From: a virus
Virus record (IMG/VR): IMGVR_UViG_3300016486_001065
Location: 1-21,554 of that record
DNA length: 21,554 nucleotides
Reading direction: 5' to 3' (one strand)
Part shown: piece after piece, positions 4,109 through 11,526 of the stretch
Numbering within the stretch: the first letter of the stretch is position 1
Layout: the number at the start of each line of letters is the position of its first letter
Notes under the pieces: generated by a model
What the model saw: the letters and a program-made list of their open reading frames with translations, nothing else
Databases searched by the model: none
What the model was told of the DNA's origin: nothing
Program-made: the position numbers and the translations under genes

Positions 4109-6553
4109 ATGGCGCGAGCCCCGACTGCTTCTTTTGTTGAGCGCGAGAACGACGATCCGAACTTGGCGCAAGCCGAGATCGACCTTGATATCGCAATGCC
4201 TGGCGCCTTAATGGCGTCACGGGTGCCTTTTGTTGAGGGCATCGACATTGTTGAAGAGGACGATGGCGGCGTCACGGTTGATTTTGACCCCCAAGCCGAA
4301 GCTGGGGACGAAGGGGACTTTGGCAGAAACCTTGCTGAAGACTTGGACAACGGCGAGCTGGGAGCCACGGCAAGCGATCTGATGGCGCAGTACGACAGCG
4401 CCAAGGAAAGCCGCGGCGACTGGGAGCAGGAATACAGCAAGGGCTTGGAGCTTTTGGGCTTCAATTACCAAGAGCGCACGCAGCCATTCAAGGGCGCAAC
4501 GGGCGTCACGCACCCACTTTTGGCCGAGGCCGCCACGCAGTTTCAGGCGCAGGCGTTCAACGAGCTTTTGCCGGCGGAAGGCCCTGTCCGGACGCAGGTC
4601 ATGGGCGAGCTGACCAAGGAAAAGCAGGCGCAGAGCAAGCGCGTCAAAGATTTTATGAATTACTACCTGATGAACGAGGCGGAAGAGTACACGCCCGAGT
4701 TTGATCAGATGCTATTTTACCTGCCGCTGGCGGGATCGACGTTCAAAAAGGTGTATTTTGACTCCAACCTTGATCGGGTGGTCAGCAAGTTTGTGCCTGC
4801 CGAGAACCTTGTGGTGCCTTATGACGCGTCGGACTTGGAGACGTCGCCTTTTGTTGCCCAAATTATCCGCATGCCGTGGAACGATGTCCGAAAAATGCAG
4901 GTCTCCGGATTTTATCGGGACATCCCGCTGCACGCTTCGACGGCCAAACAGGACGACATTGCCGAGGTAGAGGACAAGATTTCGGGCACTTCGGCGTCGA
5001 TGATTGATTACGACATCACGCTTCTGGAGTTCCATGTCGACCTAGACCTGCCGGGCTACGAGGATATCGGGGAAGACGGAGAAGAGACCGGCATTCGCCT
5101 GCCTTACCTTGTGACGATTTGCGAAGACACCGGCGACGTGCTGTCGATCCGCCGCAATTACCGCGAGGACGACCCCAAGCGCACCAAGATCGGCTATTTC
5201 GTGCACTACAGGTTCCTGCCCGGCTTCGGCTTCTACGGGCTGGGCCTGATCCACACCATTGGCGGTTTGTCGCGGACCGCGACGGCCGCTTTGCGGCAGT
5301 TGATTGACGCCGGAACGCTGTCGAACCTGCCTGCGGGTTTCAAGGCCCGCGGACTGCGGATCAGGGACAACGACGAGCCTCTGCAGCCGGGAGAGTTCCG
5401 CGACGTGGACAGCCCGGGCGGCGCGATCCGCGACAGTTTGATGCCTTTGCCGTTCAAGGGGCCGGATGGCACGCTGTTCCAGCTTTTGGGATTTGTGGTC
5501 CAAGCGGGCCAGCGGTTTGCCACGATCACTGATTTGAAAGTGGGCGACGGCAACCAGCAGGCTGCGGTTGGCACGACGATTGCTATGATGGAGCAGGGCG
5601 CGCGGGTGATGAGCGCTGTTCACAAGCGCATGCACTACGCAATGCGGCGGGAGTTCAAGCTTCTGGCGCGCGTGATGAAGGAATCGCTGCCGCAGGAATA
5701 TCCTTATACGGTCGCTGGGGCGGATCAGACCATCATGGCGCAGGATTTTGACGATCGCGTGGACGTCATCCCTGTTTCCGACCCCAACATCTTCAGCCAG
5801 GCGCAGCGCATTGCTTTGGCACAGGCTCAGTTGCAGTTGGCGACGCAGGCGCCCGAAATGCACGATATGTACGAGGCGATGCACCGTATGTACGAGGCGC
5901 TTGGGGTGCGGGACATCGACAAGATCCTGAAGCCACAAGAAGAGCAAGAGGCGGCGCCGAAAGACCCCGCCACCGAGAACATTGACGCTCTGAATCAAGT
6001 GCAGATGCAGGCGTTTGAGGGCCAAAATCACGACGCCCACATCATGTCCCACCTGGTGTTTGGTGCTTCAGGGATTGTTGCGCAGGCTCCGATGATCGCA
6101 GTCGCCTTGCAAAAGCACATCATGGACCATGTACGGCTCAAAGCCGTACAAACGGTTATGGAGCAGGTGACGGAGATGATGCAGGGCCAAGAGATTACGC
6201 CTGAAATTGACGTTCAGGTGCAGGCTTTGGTCGCCCAGCAGATTGCCGAAGACTTGCAGGCTTTGCGGGAGTTGAACTCCCAGATCACCGGCGAGGCCGG
6301 GCAGCCTGATCCGTTGATCGCGCTGAAAGAGCAGGAGCTCCAAATGCGCTCGCAAAAGGATCAGGCGCAGATTGAGCTGGACCGCGACGAATTGGCGCTG
6401 GCCCAGCAAAAAGCGGAGCAGCGCGCGCAGGAGCAGGCCCAGCGCATGCAGCAGACACGCGAATTGACAATGGTCAAACTGCAGGCAACCGCGGACCGCG
6501 AACGTATGCGCGTTGCCGCGCAACTTCAAATGGCAAACCAAAGGAGACAGTGA
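4109..6553 (+). CDS. Portal protein (head-tail connector)
   Basis: The 814-residue protein forms the ring through which DNA enters and leaves the capsid. Large size, position between packaging and scaffold/capsid genes, and the stretch FKGATGVTHPLLAEAA (~127-142) followed by a portal-like helical core support a podovirus/P22-like portal family. Residues 1-80 are strongly acidic and probably disordered. The end (~730-814) is Gln/Glu/Arg-rich coiled coil, as expected for the barrel helix of long portals. The start is clear: AGGAGG lies 5 nt before ATG 4109. The stop overlaps the next start by one base (TGATG). A perfect 9-bp hairpin (6130-6150) and dispersed palindromes at 5271 and 6490 lie within the gene. 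Confidence 0.9.
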   Translation: MARAPTASFVERENDDPNLAQAEIDLDIAMPGALMASRVPFVEGIDIVEEDDGGVTVDFDPQAEAGDEGDFGRNLAEDLDNGELGATASDLMAQYDSAKESRGDWEQEYSKGLELLGFNYQERTQPFKGATGVTHPLLAEAATQFQAQAFNELLPAEGPVRTQVMGELTKEKQAQSKRVKDFMNYYLMNEAEEYTPEFDQMLFYLPLAGSTFKKVYFDSNLDRVVSKFVPAENLVVPYDASDLETSPFVAQIIRMPWNDVRKMQVSGFYRDIPLHASTAKQDDIAEVEDKISGTSASMIDYDITLLEFHVDLDLPGYEDIGEDGEETGIRLPYLVTICEDTGDVLSIRRNYREDDPKRTKIGYFVHYRFLPGFGFYGLGLIHTIGGLSRTATAALRQLIDAGTLSNLPAGFKARGLRIRDNDEPLQPGEFRDVDSPGGAIRDSLMPLPFKGPDGTLFQLLGFVVQAGQRFATITDLKVGDGNQQAAVGTTIAMMEQGARVMSAVHKRMHYAMRREFKLLARVMKESLPQEYPYTVAGADQTIMAQDFDDRVDVIPVSDPNIFSQAQRIALAQAQLQLATQAPEMHDMYEAMHRMYEALGVRDIDKILKPQEEQEAAPKDPATENIDALNQVQMQAFEGQNHDAHIMSHLVFGASGIVAQAPMIAVALQKHIMDHVRLKAVQTVMEQVTEMMQGQEITPEIDVQVQALVAQQIAEDLQALRELNSQITGEAGQPDPLIALKEQELQMRSQKDQAQIELDRDELALAQQKAEQRAQEQAQRMQQTRELTMVKLQATADRERMRVAAQLQMANQRRQ
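5271..5281. repeat. Dispersed palindrome CGCGGACCGCG
   Basis: An exact copy within the portal gene. The related CGCGATCCGCG variant follows at 5422-5432. Confidence 0.7.
6130..6150 (+). other. Perfect intragenic hairpin in the portal gene
   Basis: TGTACGGCT, loop CAA, AGCCGTACA: a 9-bp perfect stem with a 3-nt loop inside the coding sequence, with no T tract after it. It may slow ribosomes, mark an mRNA processing site or be chance. Confidence 0.5.
6490..6500. repeat. Dispersed palindrome CGCGGACCGCG
   Basis: An exact copy near the end of the portal gene, where it encodes part of TADRE in the C-terminal coiled coil. Confidence 0.7.
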
Positions 6554-6759
6554 TGGACAGAAAAGTGAATTACATGGGCGCAGCCCCTGGCAAGACCGCT
6601 GCGGCTTCTAAAAAGGCCGTAATCGCGGGCCAGGGCAGCATCCCGTACAGCGATGTCAAGGATATTGCGACGCCCAACACCGCGAAAGGTTCGTCCACGA
6701 CGGGTCAAAAGCGCGGTATGGGCGCGGCTTTGCGCGGCGGGAAGTTTTCGTCGAAATAA
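6553..6759 (+). CDS. Small basic hypothetical protein
   Basis: A 68-residue protein rich in Lys, Gly, Ser and Ala, ending in a basic GMGAALRGGKFSSK tail. ATG 6553 overlaps the portal stop by one base and has AGGAG six bases upstream. A GTG at 6550 is in frame but less likely. The composition suggests a nucleic-acid or capsid-lumen contact, but no family is recognised. Translational coupling to the portal is likely. Confidence 0.75.
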   Translation: MDRKVNYMGAAPGKTAAASKKAVIAGQGSIPYSDVKDIATPNTAKGSSTTGQKRGMGAALRGGKFSSK

Positions 6760-6803
6760 AAGCGCAGCCTAAAATGGCTGGTCACGCCATATACGACAGG
6801 CTA

Positions 6804-6809
6804 TATAAT
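6804..6809 (+). promoter_or_regulatory. TATAAT -10-like element directly before a start codon
   Basis: A perfect TATAAT in an AT-rich patch (TATATAAT, 6802-6809) lies five bases before ATG 6815. A start of transcription the usual ~7 nt downstream would fall on or at the ATG, giving a leaderless message. The -35 region is poor (TGGTCA at 6779 with a 19-nt spacer). Confidence 0.4.
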
Positions 6810-6814
6810 ATCGC

Positions 6815-7012
6815 ATGGAAGAACTAGGCATAGTACAATTTGTGCAGCGCTCCATCAAGGAGCGCCGCACGATGGTTTTGGATACCCTTGAGAACAATGG
6901 TATCCGAACAATGGAGCAGTATCAGCTCTGCATGGGCGAATTAAACGCCCTCAATTTCGTAGCTCAGGAACTCTCGGGCCTGCTAGATAAACAGGAGCTC
7001 AAAAATGACTGA
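6815..7012 (+). CDS. Small hypothetical protein
   Basis: A 65-residue, mostly helical protein (MEELGIVQFVQRSIKERRTM onward) with no recognised domain. No Shine-Dalgarno is visible: the ATG follows a TATAAT box, so it may be translated from a leaderless message. It overlaps the GroES-like gene by eight bases (ATGACTGA). Size and position suggest an accessory to head assembly, without direct support. Confidence 0.75.
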   Translation: MEELGIVQFVQRSIKERRTMVLDTLENNGIRTMEQYQLCMGELNALNFVAQELSGLLDKQELKND

Positions 7013-7454
7013 ATCAGTCACATCTTCCATCGACATCTCGGCCGCGCAAGCAACGATGGCGTCGATGTATGTCCCCCCAGAGGACAGGGTCTTGGACCCG
7101 ACAAAAGCCGATCAATCCATTTTGGACCGCATGCCGCAGCCCACGGGCTGGCGTATGCTGATTTTGCCGTATCGCGGCAAATCCAAAACAGCCGGAGGGC
7201 TGCATCTTCCTGACAAGGTTGTCGAGGATGGGCAGCTCAGCACGGTTGTCGGATACGTGATGAAGCAGGGGCCGTTGTGCTACCAGGACGAAGCGAAGTT
7301 TCCCGCAGGTGCATGGTGCAAGACAGGCGACTGGGTAATTTTTGCGCGCTACGCGGGATCACGGTTCCGCATAGATGGCGGGGAAGTCCGTATCTTGAAC
7401 GACGACGAAATCCTTGCCGTGATCGGCGATCCAGAAGACATTTTAAGCCTGTAA
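7005..7454 (+). CDS. GroES-like co-chaperonin (Cpn10)
   Basis: A 149-residue protein likely to cap the host GroEL chamber and help fold the capsid protein, as T4 gp31 does. The Cpn10 core starts near residue 46 with PTGWRMLILPYRG. A mobile-loop-like GKSKTAGGLHLPDKVVEDGQ follows at 58-77, matching the KSxGGIxL region of GroES. After it come VVGYVMKQG, a KTGDWVIFARYAGSRF segment and an ILNDDEILAVI end, the typical GroES order. It is longer than cellular GroES (~95 residues) because of a ~45-residue N-terminal extension. It lies between the portal and scaffold genes, which fits a capsid-folding role. I expect GroEL to be supplied by the host. Confidence 0.85.
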   Translation: MTESVTSSIDISAAQATMASMYVPPEDRVLDPTKADQSILDRMPQPTGWRMLILPYRGKSKTAGGLHLPDKVVEDGQLSTVVGYVMKQGPLCYQDEAKFPAGAWCKTGDWVIFARYAGSRFRIDGGEVRILNDDEILAVIGDPEDILSL

Positions 7455-7467
7455 GGGGGACAAGACC

Positions 7468-8391
7468 ATGAGTGCGACAGAAAACACGTTTGGGTCAGCG
7501 GATGACTTGGACATCGAAATGGACGAGCAAGAGGCGGCAGAAGTAGAAATTGCAGCGTCGGACAAAGACGTCGCGGACAGCGAGTCTAACGAGCAAGAGG
7601 ATTATCAGGGGGCTGCGCAAAAGCGGATCAACCGCCTGACCAAGAAAATGCGCGACGCCGAGCGGCGCGAGCAGGAAGCCCTGCGGTATGCGCAGCAAGT
7701 GACGCATGAAACGCATACGCTTCAGGCGCGCATGAAGCAGCTCGACACCGGCTATATGCAAGAATATGGCGGCCGCCTAGAGATCGAAACAAAGACCGCG
7801 GAAAGCGCTTTGAAGCGCGCGGTCGAAATGGGCGACTCTGACGGCGTCATCGAGAACCAGCGGCGCCTCAACCAGCTTTACTCTGCCGCGGAAAAGTACC
7901 GCGAGGCAAAGCGCGGGCAGGAAATGCGTGAGCAGCAAGCCACGCAGCAGGCCGCGCCGCAATATGCCCCGCAGCAGCAGTACGCACCGCAGCAGCAGCC
8001 ACAACAGCAGAAGATTATCCGCCCGGACCCTAAAGCGGAGTCTTGGGCGGAAAGGAACACGTGGTTCGGCCAAGACGAGGCCATGACTTTTGCCGCCTTC
8101 GGAATACACAAAAAGCTCATTGAAGATGAAGGGTTTGACCCGGAGGCCGATGAGTACTATAGTGAGCTCGATCAGCGGCTCCGAAAACGCTTCCCACAAG
8201 AGTTTTCGTCGGCCCCTGCAAACGATTCGGGTGCCAGTCGCCGTCCCGTCCAGGCGGTAGCTGGTGTGTCCCGCACAAACGGTAATACGTCTGGACGCAG
8301 TAAAAAGGTTCGTCTCACCCCGACCGAAGTCGCCATTGCGAAAAAATTGGGTGTGCCGCTTGAAGAATATGCGAAATACGTGAAGAGGTAA
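7468..8391 (+). CDS. Head scaffolding protein
   Basis: A 307-residue protein likely to shape the prohead and leave before maturation. It has an acidic N-terminus (1-45), a Lys/Glu/Arg-rich helical middle (45-155), a Gln/Pro/Ala-rich linker (~155-180) and a C-terminal module with RPDPKAESWAERNTWFGQDE, a conserved-looking motif of phage scaffolds, ending in a basic helix (VRLTPTEVAIAKKLGVP). Charged, helical and low in aromatic residues, it lies three genes before the capsid gene, the normal place for a scaffold. GGGGGA precedes ATG 7468 by about 9 nt. Confidence 0.8.
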   Translation: MSATENTFGSADDLDIEMDEQEAAEVEIAASDKDVADSESNEQEDYQGAAQKRINRLTKKMRDAERREQEALRYAQQVTHETHTLQARMKQLDTGYMQEYGGRLEIETKTAESALKRAVEMGDSDGVIENQRRLNQLYSAAEKYREAKRGQEMREQQATQQAAPQYAPQQQYAPQQQPQQQKIIRPDPKAESWAERNTWFGQDEAMTFAAFGIHKKLIEDEGFDPEADEYYSELDQRLRKRFPQEFSSAPANDSGASRRPVQAVAGVSRTNGNTSGRSKKVRLTPTEVAIAKKLGVPLEEYAKYVKR

Positions 8392-8395
8392 GAAA

Positions 8396-8884
8396 ATGAC
8401 CGAAGAGACGAAAAATGATCGTTACGCGGGCGTTGACCGTGCCCCTCGCGCAAACAAGACCCGGGACAAAGAGGCTGCTCGCAGACCTTGGGCTCCCCCG
8501 TCAATGCTAGACGCTCCTCCTGCCCCAGAAGGGTATAAGCACCGGTGGATTCGTGCAGAAGTTCGTGGTTTTGATGACCGCAAAAACATTTCCGCCCGAG
8601 TACGCGAAGGTTACGAACTTGTCCGTCAGGACGAGTATCCGGACTTCGAGTCACCAGTGGTTGATTCAGGAAAATATGAGGGTGTCTTTGGCGTAGGCGG
8701 ACTACTTCTCGCTCGTATTCCCGTGGAAACGGTGGCCGAGCGGTCAGAGTATTTCCGGCAACGGAACTCCGACCAGATGGCCGCAGTGGATCACGATATG
8801 ATGCGCGAGAACTCCCACTCCACCATGACGATCACACGACCGGATCGTCAATCTCGTGTAACCTTTGGCGGCCCACGCAAATAA
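8396..8884 (+). CDS. Conserved phage protein, probable virion component
   Basis: A 162-residue protein with a basic N-terminus, then PWAPPSMLDAPPAPEGYKHR near 31-50, REGYELVRQDEYPDF in the middle and a conserved-looking VTFGGPRK end. I associate this pattern with a family found between scaffold and capsid genes in marine phages, with no assigned function. It starts four bases after the scaffold stop, with GAGGT overlapping the scaffold end as ribosome binding site. Confidence 0.75.
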   Translation: MTEETKNDRYAGVDRAPRANKTRDKEAARRPWAPPSMLDAPPAPEGYKHRWIRAEVRGFDDRKNISARVREGYELVRQDEYPDFESPVVDSGKYEGVFGVGGLLLARIPVETVAERSEYFRQRNSDQMAAVDHDMMRENSHSTMTITRPDRQSRVTFGGPRK

Positions 8885-8912
8885 GCGTGGCCCCTAACGA
8901 CGGAGAAAAGTT

Positions 8913-9563
8913 ATGGCAAATGCCGAAACTGCCTTTGGCCTTCGTCCTGTCGGGCTAGTTGGCTCCAGTGTGAACAGCACTGGTGTCACTGAGTACGAAA
9001 TCGCTGCGGATAACGCCAACGCGATTTTCCAGAATAGTCTGGTTGTGCCTACATCTGCAGGCGTAATCAACCAAGCTGGGAGTACTGCCGGCGGCACAAC
9101 AGCCGCACTCGGCGTCCTGACAGGCATTCAATACCACGACAGCGTCCAGAAGAAACCTGTGTTTCTTAATTTCTGGCCTGGCGCGGCAAGCGTGGCTGTA
9201 GACACAAACTACCCTGTAAAAGCCTTTGTTGCAGATAACCCCGATCAGTTGTTCGTGGTTGCTGCAGATGCTACTTTGACCAACCGCGCCACTGCTTTGG
9301 CAGGCGTGTTTGCCAACGCATCGCTGGGGACTTCAGCCCGTACCGGTGTGACCGCTGTCGGTCGCTCCAACTCGCAGTTGAGCGTTTCTTCCATCGCCAC
9401 CACTGCAACTCTGCCCCTGCGTATCGTGGGTCTTGTCGATGACGAGGCCAATAGCGATTACGGTGTGGCAGGCGCGCACCTGTTGGTCCGGATCAACTCT
9501 CATTTCAACGCAGCAACCCGTCGTTTTGATTCGCAGACCACTGCGGATTCGACGGGCGTATAA
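8913..9563 (+). CDS. Putative head decoration/stabilisation protein
   Basis: A 216-residue, beta-rich protein starting MANAETAFGLRPVGLVGSSV. It is rich in Ala, Thr, Val and Ser and poor in Lys, as expected of a capsid surface protein. Phages with this layout often have a MANA...PFGLRPV-type protein next to the major capsid gene. GGAGA lies upstream of ATG 8913 and the gene ends 13 bases before the capsid gene. The decoration role is inferred from position and composition. Confidence 0.7.
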   Translation: MANAETAFGLRPVGLVGSSVNSTGVTEYEIAADNANAIFQNSLVVPTSAGVINQAGSTAGGTTAALGVLTGIQYHDSVQKKPVFLNFWPGAASVAVDTNYPVKAFVADNPDQLFVVAADATLTNRATALAGVFANASLGTSARTGVTAVGRSNSQLSVSSIATTATLPLRIVGLVDDEANSDYGVAGAHLLVRINSHFNAATRRFDSQTTADSTGV

Positions 9564-9576
9564 GGAGGGTTAAAAC

Positions 9577-10482
9577 ATGGCTATCTCTCGCGCACAATTA
9601 GCGAAAGAGCTTGAACCAGGCCTTAACGCGCTGTTCGGCTTGGAGTACGATCGTTACGAAAACGAGCATTCGGAAATCTTCGACGAGGAGTCTTCGGACC
9701 GGGCGTTTGAAGAGGAAGTTATGCTCGGCGGATTTGGGACGGCCCCCGTTAAATCGGAGGGTGGCGCAATTTCGTTTGATGACGCACAGGAAACTTACAC
9801 TGCGCGTTATACACACGAGACCATCGCACTGGCGTTCTCAATTACCGCAGAGGCGATTGAAGACAATCTGTATGATCGTTTGGCAGCGCGCTATACCCGC
9901 GCTCTGGCACGGTCCATGTCCCAGACAAAGCAGATCAAAGCTGCTTCAATCCTGAACAATGCGTTTAGCGCCACAAACCCCGTCGGGGATGGTGCTGCCC
10001 TTTGTTCGAGCGCACACCCGACGTTGTCGGGCAACCGCAGCAACCAGCTTGCTGTGGCCGCGGACCTTAACGAGACGTCGCTTGAGCAGATGCTCATTGA
10101 CATCGCAGGGTTCACGGATGAGCGCGGTCTGAAGATTGCCGTTCGCGGCATGAAGATGATCATCCCCAAGGAACTGCAGTTTATCGCAGAGCGCGTCATC
10201 AATTCGAACCTGCGGTCTGCCACCGCGGACAACGATTTGAACGCATCGAAATCCATGGGCATGATTCCGGAAGGGGCTGTTGTAAACCATTTCTTGACAG
10301 ACACTGACGCGTTTTTCATCAAGACTGACGCGCCAAATGGCTTCAAGATGTTCCAGCGTAGCCCAATCCGGACTGCAATGGAGGGCGACTTCGACACAGA
10401 TAACATGCGATTCAAGGCCCGTGAGCGTTACAGCTTCGGTGTCAGTGACTGGCGTGCGGTGTTCGGTTCTCCGGGCGCGTAA
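9577..10482 (+). CDS. Major capsid protein
   Basis: A 301-residue protein, likely with the HK97 fold and resembling Mu gpT-like major head subunits. The N-terminus is acidic and helical (SRAQLAKELEPGLNALFGLE). The centre has ALARSMSQTKQIKAASILNN (spine-helix-like), AHPTLSG and an INSNLRS segment. The end RFKARERYSFGVSDWRAVFG resembles the terminal strands of this family. The ribosome binding site AGGAGGG is among the strongest in the window, and an intrinsic terminator follows 22 bases after the stop; both fit a highly expressed capsid gene. Confidence 0.9.
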   Translation: MAISRAQLAKELEPGLNALFGLEYDRYENEHSEIFDEESSDRAFEEEVMLGGFGTAPVKSEGGAISFDDAQETYTARYTHETIALAFSITAEAIEDNLYDRLAARYTRALARSMSQTKQIKAASILNNAFSATNPVGDGAALCSSAHPTLSGNRSNQLAVAADLNETSLEQMLIDIAGFTDERGLKIAVRGMKMIIPKELQFIAERVINSNLRSATADNDLNASKSMGMIPEGAVVNHFLTDTDAFFIKTDAPNGFKMFQRSPIRTAMEGDFDTDNMRFKARERYSFGVSDWRAVFGSPGA

Positions 10483-10504
10483 GCGGCGATTCACCTCTCA
10501 ATTT

Positions 10505-10528
10505 AGGCCCGCTTCGGCGGGCCTTTTT
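10505..10528 (+). terminator. Intrinsic terminator after the capsid gene
   Basis: AGGCCCGC (10505-10512), TTCG loop, GCGGGCCT (10517-10524), running into TTTTT. An 8-bp stem with a UUCG tetraloop and a U-tract is a textbook rho-independent terminator. It divides the head operon from the downstream genes, though read-through is likely. Confidence 0.95.
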
Positions 10529-10544
10529 ATGTCCAACGCGCCCG

Positions 10545-10573
10545 TGGACAGCCCTATTGCGCTGTGCTACTTT
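10545..10573 (+). promoter_or_regulatory. Possible sigma70-type promoter after the terminator
   Basis: TGGACA (five of six to the -35 consensus) and TACTTT (three of six, with a preceding TGC extended -10) are spaced 17 bp. It sits just after the terminator and ~95 bp before the next gene, where a new promoter would be expected. The match is modest. Confidence 0.35.
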
Positions 10574-10666
10574 AAGGGCAGGCAAAACTCAGCCATGCAG
10601 ACAGGACGCCTACCTGACGCTACACAGACTGCACGGCGAAACCTTGTGTAGAAGGACCTGAATACA

Positions 10667-10903
10667 ATGGCTTCAACGACTTTTTCCGGCCCAGTAACGT
10701 CCACCAACGGCTTCGTGGGTGACATCACTGGTGCTATTAAGCTCCCCACATTCACTGTTGCCACTGCGCCTTCGGCTGTTACTGCCGGCGCAGGCACGAT
10801 GATTTTTGTGTCTAACGGCGCTGCGGGCAGCCCTGTCGTTGCTTTTTCGGACGGCACTGACTTTCTGCGGGCGGATACCCTTGCCGCAATCGCTGCTGCG
10901 TGA
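10667..10903 (+). CDS. Small structural-type protein
   Basis: A 78-residue protein, Thr/Ala/Gly/Val-rich, starting MASTTFSGPVTSTNGFVGDI and containing TMIFVSNGAAGSPVVAFSDG. This pattern resembles the end of phage surface proteins that display a beta structure, and I associate such short genes with the area after the capsid gene in marine phages. AAGGA lies 10 nt upstream. Possible head fibre or decoration component; function not proven. Confidence 0.7.
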   Translation: MASTTFSGPVTSTNGFVGDITGAIKLPTFTVATAPSAVTAGAGTMIFVSNGAAGSPVVAFSDGTDFLRADTLAAIAAA

Positions 10904-10911
10904 GTTGACCC

Positions 10912-11016
10912 ATGAGCATTAAATGGGCAACCCCGAGTGAGGAAGAGCTGGCGCGGCGCAAGCCCGCCGAAGTTCCGAAACCAGTGAAGAAGCCTAAGGG
11001 CAAATCCAAGGAGTAA
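10912..11016 (+). CDS. Very small basic protein (34 aa)
   Basis: A 34-residue frame from ATG 10912 to TAA 11016: MSIKWATPSEEELARRKPAE then a Pro/Lys-rich tail. It fills exactly the gap between two structural genes and its end supplies the AAGGAG ribosome binding site of the next gene, which supports it being real. Its own ribosome binding site is weak. Function unknown. Confidence 0.6.
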   Translation: MSIKWATPSEEELARRKPAEVPKPVKKPKGKSKE

Positions 11017-11019
11017 GTC

Positions 11020-11289
11020 ATGTCGTCAGACATCAAAATGAAGCGTGTCACGGCGACAGGCGCATTGGCTGTGGGCCGCGCCCGTATCCGGCAGCTACAG
11101 GTGACGACCACCGGCGCGGCGCGGTTCACCATCACTGACGGCTCTGGCGGGGCAGTGCTGTTGGACCTCGATTTTGTCACCGACAGCACCCACATTGCGT
11201 ACATTCCCGATATGGGAATCCTGTCGTTCAATGATCCTGTGGTGAGCGCGCTGACAAATATCAGTGCCGCCACCATTTACTATGCGTAA
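11020..11289 (+). CDS. Small beta-rich hypothetical protein
   Basis: An 89-residue protein (MSSDIKMKRVTATGALAVGR onward) with alternating hydrophobic residues and TITDGSGGAVLLDLDF, likely a beta-sandwich. AAGGAG precedes the ATG by about 6 nt. I connect it with short structural proteins seen at this place in similar phages, without a named family. Confidence 0.75.
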   Translation: MSSDIKMKRVTATGALAVGRARIRQLQVTTTGAARFTITDGSGGAVLLDLDFVTDSTHIAYIPDMGILSFNDPVVSALTNISAATIYYA

Positions 11290-11300
11290 AGGGTCGTGAG

Positions 11301-11525
11301 ATGGACGTGCTTAACACCATCATGCAGTGGGTTGTTGCGCCAGTGGCCGGATTCGTATGGCTACTACACCTCAAGACACAGCAGAACACGACGGACATTG
11401 CTGTCATCAAGGCGCAAACTACCGCGACCAAGGAATCCCACGACCGTGAGTTCAAAGAGGTCAAGGAATCCTTTAAGGCAGTGATGGAAAAGCTCGACAA
11501 TATAGAACAGCACTTGAGGAAGTGA
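11301..11525 (+). CDS. Small membrane protein with coiled coil
   Basis: A 74-residue protein with one N-terminal membrane segment (about 8-26, MQWVVAPVAGFVWLLHL) and a charged coiled coil (~34-74). This layout is seen in phage lysis accessory proteins such as inner-membrane spanin-like or holin-associated proteins. It lies three genes before the endolysin, which suits a lysis role. The ribosome binding site is weak (GTGAG). Confidence 0.65.
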   Translation: MDVLNTIMQWVVAPVAGFVWLLHLKTQQNTTDIAVIKAQTTATKESHDREFKEVKESFKAVMEKLDNIEQHLRK

Positions 11526-11526
11526 T

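Noticed and set aside
10529-10651. A 40-codon frame starting in the terminator T tract
   Set aside because: No ribosome binding site, the start is within the terminator, and composition looks untranslated. The segment better fits a leader with a promoter.
10912-11016. Treating the 34-aa frame as chance
   Set aside because: I kept it at moderate confidence because it fits the gap exactly and carries the next gene's ribosome binding site.
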